Assembly: GCA_973895155.1 (NCBI GenBank)
Contig: OZ316896.1
Span: 18,600,001 to 18,664,000 of the forward strand
DNA length: 64,000 nucleotides
DNA from: Marsupella aquatica
Taxonomy: Eukaryota; Marchantiophyta
Reading direction: 5' to 3'
Shown here: positions 32,352 to 42,424 of the stretch, in pieces
Layout: every line of letters starts with the position of its first letter
Position numbering within the stretch: the stretch's first letter is position 1
Program-made: the position numbers and the translations under genes
Notes under the pieces: generated by a model
Seen by the model: the letters and a program-made list of their open reading frames with translations, nothing else
What the model was told of the DNA's origin: nothing
Database searches by the model: none

Positions 32352-33330
32352 GATTGTGCGTAACCCGTGCCACAACTCAGAACGAAGTAGCAGATGCAAT
32401 AATCTACGGTTTAGGGTGATAAGCCTTAGGTCCCCACTAGATAGAAATGCAGGATAGGAGAATTCGAGAATTCCAGAGAATATTGATATTCCAAAGATGA
32501 AAGACACTAGGATAGAGTCTGCACATCATTTACTCTCAAGTGACATTCTCTGTAACATATGGAAATTTTGTGAAGAATGAACCGAATGGGGCTCAGCTGT
32601 TGCAGTAGCATCCCCTTTTAATTTAGTGGGATTAGCGATTCCATTAGTAATCATGTTTTGTAACATGTGGAAATTTCTATTAAGAAATCAAAACCCAACG
32701 GGGCTCCGCTGTTTGCTGGGACATTCCGAGTCACAACACTGCTGGATGTTTCTGTGTATAAAATGTGGAAATTTCCATCAGGAACGGTGACGTTATGTGG
32801 AAATTTCCATCAGGAATGGTGACGTTATGCGCCTCATGGGAGTTAATTTACAATACTGTCACTATTTCTTTTGTATTATGCGTCTCATGGGAGTTAATTT
32901 ACAATACTGTCATTATTTCTTTTGTATTTACAAAATGCCACGGTTTCGGTAATATAGTTCCCCTGATTACCTTCATGTTGTTCTGAAAACAACATGAGTC
33001 AGAATTGTTCTCATGATCATTCTTCGAACAACGAACAAAAAACAAGGCGATCTTTGAACTACGAACAAAAAACAAGGCGAGCTGCCTTATTGTCGTCCTG
33101 CTTACTCAGTTTAATGCGTTGGGGGTTTTAATGTGTTTTGGCAGTTTTGTTTTTCCATTGTTACTTATGGAAGAGTAGTCTTTGAGGTGACGGAAGTGTT
33201 CATTTATTTCAAGACTTGCCTGAGTACCTAGTTTTTGAACGAAAATAGAGAAAAAAAACCTTGCAGAAAAAAGGATTGCAGAAAAGGATTCCATGCTATT
33301 TGTGTTCCATGCTATTTCTTGTTCACTTTT
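32352..33330. other. RPB7 3' flank with short tandem duplications
   Basis: After the stop codon there is non-coding sequence. GTGGAAATTTCCATCAGGAA is repeated at about 32765 and 32799. A 51-bp unit containing CTCATGGGAGTTAATTTACA is repeated at about 32827 and 32878. AACAAAAAACAAGGCGA is repeated near 33030 and 33062. No ORF is supported. Confidence 0.55.
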
Positions 33331-33343
33331 GCCCTATCCTGAT

Positions 33344-33657
33344 TTTTGCCTAAACCCATTTTCAGTGATGTCCTCAGTTGGAGTCCCAGTCCTCTTGTCT
33401 ACACCCATTTTCAGTTATCTCCTAATTTGTTTTTGTCTTCATCCATTTTCAGTTATGTTCTCAATAGGAGTCCCTTTTCTAGAGCCTTCACTCTTGAGTG
33501 CTCCCTGCTTTTTTGTCTACACCCATTTTTGCTCTCATCCCTGTTTTTTTGGCTACACCCATTTTCAGTTATGTCCTCAGTTGGAGTTTGTCTACACCCA
33601 TTTTTGCCTTCATCCCTGCTTTTTGTCTACACCCATTTTCAATTATGTAATCAGTTG
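33344..33657 (+). repeat. Irregular minisatellite, ACACCCATTTTCAGTTATG units
   Basis: Six or more units of about 35-50 bp share ACACCCATTTTCAGTTATGT with CCTCAGTTGGAGT or a truncated GCC/CTCATCCCTG variant. Unit order is irregular, so unequal exchange has shuffled two unit types. The frames across it give repetitive peptides and are not considered genes. Confidence 0.75.
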
Positions 33658-33671
33658 TAACCCTATAGTAC

Positions 33672-34606
33672 TAAAGTATGATGATTGGTACACATGCTAT
33701 ATGGTGAATCCACCTTCCAGGATTTTGTCTGTCTTATTCAAACTTCTTTTTTTATGTATTTTTAATTCAATGTGTCTTACCAAGGTACATCACTCGTATA
33801 ATTTAGATTTTGAATTTATGCTGGCACCCCTCTAAATTTTTAAATCTTTGCTATATTTAAGATCATTCACCCTTTAACAAAGGTGAGGGAAGAAGAAATG
33901 ATCTAAATAAAGTGCACTACTTGTGTCTTTAAATTATACTCATGGTTTTGTTTAAGTTCTACTCATGTTTTGTGTCCTAAATTTATGATTTTAATTAAAT
34001 TTGAGTATCATTACCTAAAGTAAGTACATAACTATCTTTACTGGTGTACAACATAATACCATAGACTTAAACTTTTCTTGTTCATTATTATTTTTCTTTG
34101 CATATGTACTTTTACTCTTGTACCTTATGTGTACAACTTTTCAATATCATAAACTCTATGTCTTCCCTTTTGCATGTGTATTTTTACTCTTGTATCTTAT
34201 GTGCACAATTTTTCAATATCATCAACTCTACTTCTTCTTGGTCAATGTCTTGTTATATTTACCACAAAAATTTAGATCACCTACATTTCACTAAAGAAAC
34301 AAAAAATGAAGCTAGTTAAATCTACGTCAAGTTAATGCGCCCCGATTTTCCAGAGGCGCCATACACTGCGCCGTCCACTCCCCGTCCACTCCCCAATGCT
34401 GCTGCCCGCTCCTGCCCACTCGGGCCCGAGTTTGCTAGAACATAAACCAATACTTCAACATTTTGTTGCCAACTTCGGCAGCAGCATCGGGGACGGGGAC
34501 GGGCAGAGTACGATGCCCCGGGAAAGTGAGGTCGCATTAACTTGACGTAGATTTAACTCACAATGATGAACATGCTATATAGTAAAGCATGATGATTGGT
34601 ACACAT
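33672..34606. mobile_element. Non-coding element, copy 2 (inverted relative to 29213-29873), bounded by direct repeats
   Basis: About 33698-34310 is the reverse complement of 29220-29870. The other end (GAACATGCTATATA) follows at about 34567-34580, interrupted by the 245-bp element at 34314-34558. The unit is flanked by a direct repeat of about 26 bp, ATGATGATTGGTACACATGC plus neighbours, at about 33674-33699 and 34583-34606. An internal direct duplication (TTTTACTCTTGTA.CTTATGTG.ACAA.TTTTCAATATCAT) occurs at about 34109 and 34179. No coding capacity. Confidence 0.55.
34314..34558. mobile_element. 245-bp element with perfect 26-bp terminal inverted repeats
   Basis: The left end AGTTAAATCTACGTCAAGTT (continuing AATGCG) is matched exactly by the inverted right end at 34533-34558. 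The inside is GC-rich, unlike the AT-rich host element, with CCCGTCCACTC repeats and no ORF. It interrupts the larger non-coding element near its end; the copy at 29213-29873 lacks it. TTAA occurs at both ends (34316-34319, 34553-34556). If these are the target duplication, the TIR is ATCTACGTCAAGTTAATGCG. No other flanking duplication is seen. Confidence 0.75.
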
Positions 34607-34619
34607 GCATGATTGATGA

Positions 34620-37440
34620 TACTAATTTATTGCAACTTAAATGTCCATCATTTACATTTTCTAAAACAATAACAGATTTCTCTAGTTCTAGGTAGTTGGG
34701 TAGACCCTTGGAAATACCATAACGTTTGATCTAACCACTTTTACAAAGCACTTTGTGACATAAAAAAGTCAGCACACTATAAAAGGGAATTTTTTTATCT
34801 TCTTAAGAAGTAGACTATATTTTTACAGTCCATCCAGGCAATGCGTCTTGCAGGACAGTGAGGTATATGGAAGCTTCATTTAAGAAAACTGACTTTTAGG
34901 GAAACACCTTTTACTTGCTAAGAAGATAATACTTTTTGCTTGCTCTTACAAACCTCCTTGATATTAATTTGTGATTAAATCTATGACATGAACCAACATA
35001 GTTCTATTAGCGCTGCTCAACAGCCTATTGTCACATTTTCCAAAATTAGATCGCACTCCAAATGTACAGATTAAGGTGTGACTTTAATGATATTTCCAAG
35101 CATATAAGGTGGGACAGAGGTAATTGACTATTTTGGGAACATGCAAAATAGGGCAATTAGGATAAGTGCAATTTTTCTCTTTTACTGGGTTGATTAAACT
35201 GCCACCTTTTGGGGGGGGGGGGGGGGGTCAAATATGTAGACTTACCATCATTTTTAGATTAACTGCTGAAATGCCACATTTTTGGTCATGGCGTAGTGAC
35301 TTAATACTGATCCTAGAAGATCCTATGGCCCTGAGATTGTCAGATTAGAAGGTTGCCATCACCCTTGGTGCTGGGCTCTTGGGGCACCTACAGTATGGCG
35401 TGGACAAAGGAGGGCACTCTGCAGAGGGAGGTGAAACATGCATGGAAGGCGGAACTCTGCCCTAGGAGACCATGATACTGCTCTTCAACCCTTGACAAAA
35501 AAGAAAATATTGTAATTAATCTAAGGAAAGGTGGTAAGTCCTCCACAAAATGATGAAAGCCGCACATCCACATCACCATTTTATAGATACATTCGGAGAC
35601 AGCAATAATGACTGCCGGACAGTCTAGGGGGCTTTTATACTGGGAGTAGTGGTTTAAGTAACGTGGGGGAATTTTGCTTACAGATAGGTTGTCGGTAAAA
35701 ACACCCTTGGAACAACACCTGACCCCAACTCCATCCAATTGGCTGTAATTTTGTCAGCCTGCAGTAAACAAAACAATTCTTTCACAACAATGAAACCTTT
35801 GATATCATTATTGTGAGCAAACAGGCATTATGCTGCAAAAGTTCCTCTCCATCCAGATAACGCATGATATATTAATCCCCAGTCCGTTGTCCGAATATTC
35901 ATTCCCGGTTGTTGAGTGCAGCTGGAGACTTTATTCCGGGTCTAGGCTCCCAGAACGGTACCCATCTCTATTGATCCCTAGGTCTGTCAGCACCAATCAC
36001 AGAGTCCATGGATTCAACAGCGAATGATTTTACCATGCTTCCAATATTTAAATTGCAACAAATAGACAGCCAATTGCAGGCCAAACAAAGACCGTGCAGC
36101 CACCTCCACAGGCCCACCTCGATACCAGCTCAGATCATGACCTCACTCCAAAGATGGGGAACAAACTCTAAACAAATAAATTGCCTCAGTAGACTACGAG
36201 AGAGGGGGACAACCTATCTGTAAGCAAAATAAGTGACGGCACATAAGGCGGATGAAGGGGTTTTCTGTTGGTGAATGGAGAGTTTAGAATAAAAGGGATG
36301 CCAATGGCAGTGGGGTTACAATTGAACATTTGTGGCAGTCACCGAAGAAGCCCGCATTGGCCAAAAGTTATATTTGTTTTCCAAGTTTGAAAGGGAGGAA
36401 GTGAAATGAATTGAGCCTACAGAAATATACACCTGAAGACCAAAAGAAGCTCACAGGGTCAAAGCCTTGCCTACGCTTGAAAACTTGTGGCATCATCACG
36501 CAGTATAATAATGGATCCCGCCTTCTTCTGGGCATGTCTGCTTACAAAAGCAGAATTGATGGAATTTAACCCCAACCGTTACTTAAAGTATGTTTTTTGG
36601 GGATCCTTGATTGGACAAAATCTGGATACTGCCCCTTTAATATCTGTCATGTATGTCACCTTTCTCCCAGTGTCTCTTTTGTGTCTCCATTTTCCTTCTC
36701 TTCCCTTGAATTCATTTCTTGTACTTTGCTTTCTCCCTGCTTTCTCCCTGCTTGTCTTTTTTGTCTTGCACTTGTTCCAAACTAATGAATGGTCAAGCTT
36801 CTTGGAATAATTCACTTACCACAACCATCCAAATTCCATACCCCAACACTCAAGTGTAATTTTTGTTAGGACACATCAATATCACTCTTTTGAGGGGGAA
36901 CAGTTTTTTTTATAAGAACAATTGAGTTTTATTTGTTTCTTTTTTTATGGTGAGATTTTTTGAACATATTTCTTCACCTTGATGTCCTTTTTTCATTTCA
37001 ACATCTTTATCTCAACTTGACATTTTTTCTTTCTTTGACATCCTTTCTTTTCCTCAACTTGTTTTTACTCACCGTAATATAATTTCCTCACTTTGACTAT
37101 ATTTTCACCTCAACATCTTTTTTCACCTCAATATATTTTCTTCACTTTCACATCTGTTTCGCTCCTTGATATGTTTTTCACCTCAATATCTTTTACTCAT
37201 CTCAACATTTGTTGTGAAACCCACAGGCATCAGGCTAGCGTACAATAAAAAAAAAAAAGACAAGGGAGGAATTGGCTACCAAAAATACCGAAGAAGGTCA
37301 CGTTGGTTAAAAGCTGCACTTGCCTTTCAAGTTTCAAATGCAGGAAGTGACTTTCAGGAAAGGAAAGAAAGAAGGCAGGAAGTGCGATGAATCGAGGAGC
37401 AGCCATACCTGAAGTCCCAAAGAAGCTTACATTGGCCAAA
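34620..37440. other. Gene-poor interval
   Basis: No gene can be supported. A poly-G run lies at about 35211-35227. A diverged direct repeat links about 36340-36455 with 37285-37440 (ACCGAAGAAG, a TTGGCCAAAAG-like block, CAAGTTT, AGGAAGTGA and CCTGAAG.CC.AAAGAAGCT). 36945-37210 is a pyrimidine-rich tract with irregular TTTCACCTCAATAT-like units. The frame at 36487-36810 has no recognisable domain. Confidence 0.4.
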
Positions 37441-37456
37441 GAAGGAAAAAAGGCAG

Positions 37457-37850
37457 GAAGTGAGCTGCCGCCGACCCCCAATCGTGAACGTACTGTCCAA
37501 TAATAAGGAACCCAGCCGCCGTCGACCCCCAATTGTAAACCAAGCCACCATCGAACCCCAATCGTGAACCGTCGAACAGGAACCGAGCTGCCGTCGACCT
37601 CCAATCGTGATTCATCGAACAGAAACCGAGCCGCCGTCGACCCTAATCATGCACGGTCCAATCGGAACCGAGCCGCGGTCGATCCGAATGGTGACTCGTC
37701 GAAAGCAACCAAGCCGCCGTCGACCCCAATCGTGCACGGTCCAATCAGAACCGAGCCCGCTGTCGACCCAATCGTGAGCCGTCGAAAAGGAACGGAGCCG
37801 CCGTCGGTCCCAATCGTGAACCGTGGAACAGAGAACCGAGCCGCCGTCGT
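37457..37850. repeat. GC-rich minisatellite, unit about 43 bp
   Basis: About nine imperfect units of the form CCGAGCCGCCGTCGACCCCA, ATCGTGAACCGTCGAACAGG and AA. They differ by substitutions and small indels. The array stays open for long stretches in several frames on both strands, so it yields repetitive peptides (for example AAVDPN repeats on the plus strand). There is no start, splice or domain evidence that it is translated. The local GC content is well above the flanks. Confidence 0.8.
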
Positions 37851-38307
37851 CACAAGGTTTTTAAAATCTGTATCGTACTGTCGCCACGACACCGCAACAG
37901 GCGCCGTTCGATGTCACGGCATCCCTATTCGCTGGAGCATATCTATGCAGTTCGTCATTCGACACGTACTGCGTTGGGATTCCGCCGAAGTCTTCCAGTG
38001 TAGCTTAGAAGACTTTAGAGTGCAACACCTGGCAAGCCTCGCGGATCCGTATCACGGGATTTCTGAGCAGGGGCTATGGAGGCTGGAAAGGGTTTGGAAG
38101 GATACTAGATGAGGAGACGCGTGGAGACCTCGGAGCACGGCAATCCTTGCCGCAGGCGCTCTCTCATCATTGCTCGGCGTCTCGGCGAAGCTCCATCGAT
38201 GTCGTTTACTCGCGTGGAATGATGGAAGGCTGTAGGACGCTCATCGACTCTTTTCGTTTCCCAATTGTTCTGTCGCTCGATGGTGAACATAATTGTGTGT
38301 AGAATAA

Positions 38308-38458
38308 GAAGCTCTGCCTCGGCATGATTTGGTGTGTGAGAGCGCAGCGAAAGAGGAAGTAGGGAGAAAACGAGAGAGAGAGAAGCTCTGCCTCGGCATG
38401 ATTTGGTGTGTGAGAGCGCAGCGAAAGAGGAAGTAGGGAGAAAACGAGAGAGAGAGAA
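38308..38458. repeat. Tandem duplication, two 75-bp units
   Basis: AGAAGCTCTGCCTCGGCATG through AAAACGAGAGAGAGAG occurs twice back to back with almost no difference, so it is recent. It lies about 0.7 kb upstream of the THEP1-like gene. A GA-rich microsatellite borders it. Confidence 0.85.
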
Positions 38459-39133
38459 CGGTGGAGACGGCGAGATGAGCATGGCAGAGACGAGAGCGAG
38501 AGCGAGAGAGGAAGAGAAGTGAGGTGGTCTGTACTTGTGTCACGTACGAGAGGAGCAGCGGCGGGGAGGGCGGTGAGCAGCGGGGAGGGCGGTGAGCAGC
38601 GGCGTTTGATTAATTAGATAAGATTTGAGGCCTCTTTCGATTGTCATTGCGCTTGCAAGTGGTCCTGTGATCGGCGCGTGAATTTCTACCATCGACTTGT
38701 CTGTCAAGCAACCTCCGACGCGCAATTGTTGTCGAAGGATCGAGTGTTGGGCTGTTAGAAAGAGAATTGGAGAGGAGTTGAAGTGGAAAGTTGTCGTAGT
38801 CGGGTGCCTTTCGCTTGCAAGACTTCGCTCGAGTCTCGTCATAGGAGCCTATTGATAGGTTTGGGCGTTTCGAAGAATTACGGTTTGCCGTCCCTTGAGC
38901 CGTTTCAGAGACAAACCACAAGGAGAGGGTCCCGTTGTTGCGTTGGGAATCTGGCTGGTTGGAAGGACGCAGCTAGAGGAGGCTGACAATGAGGACGAGG
39001 AGCTTTGTAACGTGAGCTTGACAAAAGGATAAGTGTTCCTTTTTTTGAGAGGGGTCAAAAGTGATTGTAGTACAGTGTAGGTTTTGTGGATTAAAAGCTT
39101 GGTCTATTGGAGGAGAGTGGACTCCCATCATCG

Positions 39134-39163
39134 ATGAGCGTGGAAGGGAACGATGGGGGATAA
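39134..39163 (+). promoter_or_regulatory. Nine-codon uORF overlapping the THEP1 start codon
   Basis: ATG at 39134 opens a frame that ends TAA at 39161-39163, ten bases past the chosen main ATG (39153) in another frame. If the transcript starts upstream of it, scanning ribosomes would have to leak past it. Its use is inference. Confidence 0.4.
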
Positions 39164-42100
39164 GTTGGAGGTTGGGGGCGGTGTTGGTGGGAGTGGTGAG
39201 CAGCAGACGTCTTCGGCCATCAATGTCTTTGTAACAGGGCAACCAGGTCTCACTCATTCCCCTTTTGACTCTGATAAAAATACCCACCCTCTCTTTTGCT
39301 GCTGAAATGAGTACTGTGAATAGGTCCAAGATCATCATCAACCAGATTTCTCTCAGTCATTCCGACCCTAGACGGTCAGGTGTGGTGGAGGTTTTACAGT
39401 GCTCCTCAAGTAGGCAGACGACGAGATCCACGGTGCAAAGCTTAATTTCGTAAAGATAATGGGATGATCCAGGGATAAAGTGTTATTGAAGGCTTCTTAA
39501 CGAGTTCATTGACACGTTGTGCCATATCATTCCCACCTATTGTCCCACTTTGTCCTCTTTCCAAAGTGATCGCCCTCTCTGAAGTGGGAACGGTTATGCT
39601 CTAGTGGTATTTTATACTTAGCTGTTCTGGAAGCATTTTTTAACAGGTCCGAATGTTCTGTACTGTACTGGAAAAGCAGCAGTATACTCTTCCACACATA
39701 GTAAGAGTTGCCCGAAGGGGCCTGCAGTAAGCGATGGAGAGCATTATTTGGGTTCTTGTCAATGCACTTTGTTGGATTAGATACTTTCTGGTTACGTTTA
39801 AGAGTACAGGCTTGCATGGACCTGCATTGCATTCGGTATTTGGCGAGGATACGTTTGCTAATGAATGATATTGTTGGTCTTGTTGTCTGGATGTGGTCAC
39901 ATGTTACTTCTAACAGGCGTCGGAAAATCGTGGTAAGTAAAGTCCTGGCATTACACACGATCAATCATCTGGCAACATTTTCGGTTTGCTCACTTCATTT
40001 GGTTTACTTCGTCAGTGAGTTCTTGTCCATTCGTCTTATAGAATGTGAACAGGATGTCCTGTCACATACAAGGTGGCATATGGCGGCTTACGTTCAAACG
40101 TCTCATGAAGAATGTATCATGGGCTCCTCTAACGAGAATCAATCGCATGTTATCGAAAACTCTTGTAACTTTCTGGACAGTAATGTGAAGTGTTCCTGTG
40201 TAAAATTTCAGTTTTCTGTGGTACCATGTTCTTAACAGAATGGTAATATGCTTTCTTTGATGCCTCTTGTGACCTTAGGTTGGTACTCAATGCTGCCAAG
40301 AAGCTACCCCAGGATGTCATTGCAGGATTCTACACTGTCGAGGCTCGGAATGAGAAAACCGGAGAAAAAATTGGCTTTGATATACGTATGCCCCACATCT
40401 GTGCTCTTTCAGTCTTCAATCAGCAGCCAGTATTTCTTGGGTCTTAGAATTAAGTACAGTAAGTGTTTGGAGAAAGTCAACCGCAGCGACCGGATACTAA
40501 GTTTGATAGTTCTACAAATGTGGGGACTGACTCAATTAGCTCTGCTCTGCTTGCCTCGGTGCGCACAGATTGTAACAATCTCAAGCAGTTGCACTCGATG
40601 GGGCCCACGGGATGTGAATGGATATTTCCGTTTAGATCCTGGTGGGAACTTAAAAAATATATTCGGGTGAAATGCGTTTGATTGCACCTTTTGCGCCAAA
40701 GAGGCAGCATAGTCTTATCAGGCTTTGAGTCTCCCTACTGTACGTAAGCCATGCACTCAGAGAAGGCTCTAGCGCAGGTATCAGAAACTGTGCCCAATAT
40801 GGCTTCAGAGGAGATTCTATTTCGTTGTGATTGGTTGGGTTGATGATGCTTTTGAGGTAAGCAAAGCGTGCGACTCGGCTGGCACTTCCTCATTGGTATC
40901 CTTAATTCTTGTCATTAACGTGGATGTTGGAAAATTCCAGAGACATTTTCTGGAGAGCGAGCGCCATTATCCAGAATGCGCAGAGGTTGTGGTCCCAAAG
41001 TAAGTTATCTGACCTGCAAAGATGTCCTCAAGAGTTTGGGCTACATTGGACTGCATGAAGACTTGATTGCCTTCAAATGCCGAGGCATGGTGCATTGTCA
41101 TGAAGTCTTTCTCTGTTTGAAAGACTTGAAAGACTTCCACCGATCCATGTGCATGCGAACCTCGTGTAACCTGTATAGGTTGGGAAGTATTACTTTGCGC
41201 TTGACGATTTTGAGAGGGTTGCGCTACCACTATTAAAGCCCACAGACGGTATCAAGTTGCACATTATCGACGAGGTAAATGCCCAAGTTGATTGATGGAT
41301 GTTTTTTTTTCCTTACGATTCTTGGGGCGAGTTCTCCATCTGCTTCCCGTGTCAGCTTTGTTATCTGCTTTGCGTCTGTCTATTTTCATCGATTGTCGTC
41401 AATGCGCAGTTAAAACTTGTGGTAGGTTTTATACTTGAATGGAAGGCGACGTGGAAACCCGTTGATGTAGACCGCCGAAATGATTGGTTGTCCTCAGGTG
41501 GGACGTATGGAGCTTCAAAGCGAGCGCTTTCGTGACGCCCTCACGGCGTTACTTTCTTCGTCTCAAACTGCTGTAAGACCTCTCTTTTACTTTCTAGTGC
41601 TTTTCTGTTGGGTCGGTGTACCAGTAATTAAGAACTTGAAGAGCAGAGTTGGTCGACTACGGGGCTTCATCACATGAATCTATTCCCGCAGGTTTTTGGA
41701 TCTTTACGGGCTCCCCGATTTGGCCATGACTTGCAATTTGTGGAGGACATTAAACAGCGGGAGGACACAGGTTAGATCCACTCCTTCGTAAGCATTATCA
41801 AATTTTGAACTTATTAAAGAAAATTTTCTCTTGAACTTTTGGAAAACTTTTATCGTCCAGCCGAACATGTGGAACATATCTTGCATGGACTGTCAATTCT
41901 TTACAAGCAAATGACTTGCGATAGGTTCGTGTTGGCATATCAACCCTAAGTTGATGTTTTCGATTTTGTGCAGCAACATTGACTCTTACGAAATCTAATC
42001 GAGATGCAACGGCCGCAAAAGTGGAGGCAATATTGATGAACATTGTGGGATCTCCGTCTGTTGCTGGAGAAGCACGCAGGAGAGACCAGACGGAAACTCT

Positions 42101-42424
42101 GCCCACTACAGATCAAGACACGAATGCATTCGACACCTCAAAGTTTTTAAACTCCTACGGTACATCAGGTTGGCCATTGTTCTTACCTTCTTGACCTCCG
42201 TGAATTTCAATTCTATGCCCTACTCTTTTTCTGAGATGAAAACTGGTTTGTGGGTATGGCTTTGATGATTAGAAGTATCTGCAGTGCTTGATAGGAAAAA
42301 GAAGCAACCTCCGAGTTCACTGCTTGAAGTTGTATGCGTTTTAATTTTCGTTTGTGGGTGGCATTTTATGCCTGCAGAAGAACCTGACATGAAGCGGACA
42401 AAAATATCTCAACCCTCAGAGTGA
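39153..42424 (+). CDS. THEP1: THEP1/NTPCR-type P-loop nucleoside triphosphatase
   Basis: The family hydrolyses NTPs to NDPs; the cellular role is poorly known. Exons: 39153-39246, 39917-39932, 40279-40385, 40589-40613 and 40975-40999 (both tentative), then 41179-41274, 41498-41572, 41692-41770, 41974-42159 and 42378-42424 (TGA). They total 750 nt, 249 aa, phases consistent. After a Gly-rich start comes INVFVTGQP, joined over intron 1 to GVGKS by a 16-nt exon. This completes Walker A. Next are LNAAKKL...DVIAGFYTVEAR and GEKIGFDI, then LALDGAHG (tentative exon), VGKYYFALDDFERVALPLL and LHIIDE/VGRMEL (Walker B and following Glu), then FRDALTALL. The C-terminal tail of about 80 residues, rich in charged residues and ending KRTKISQPSE, extends beyond the bacterial family length. 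The middle exons 40589-40999 were chosen by phase and by the TLDG-like motif and may be wrong. Confidence 0.82.

Noticed and set aside
33293-33835. 180-codon plus-strand frame over the 33.3-kb repeat
   Set aside because: It consists of repeat-derived hydrophobic peptide (VYTHF..., SAPCFFVYTHFC) from the minisatellite and then runs into a transposon copy.
37564-38112. 182-codon plus-strand frame with AAVDPN repeats
   Set aside because: It is a translation of the 43-bp minisatellite; frames on the other strand are equally open, and there is no domain, splice or start evidence.
39708-40235. 175-codon plus-strand frame inside the THEP1-like gene
   Set aside because: It lies across intron 1, the microexon and intron 2 of a gene supported by conserved motifs; no homology was recognised.
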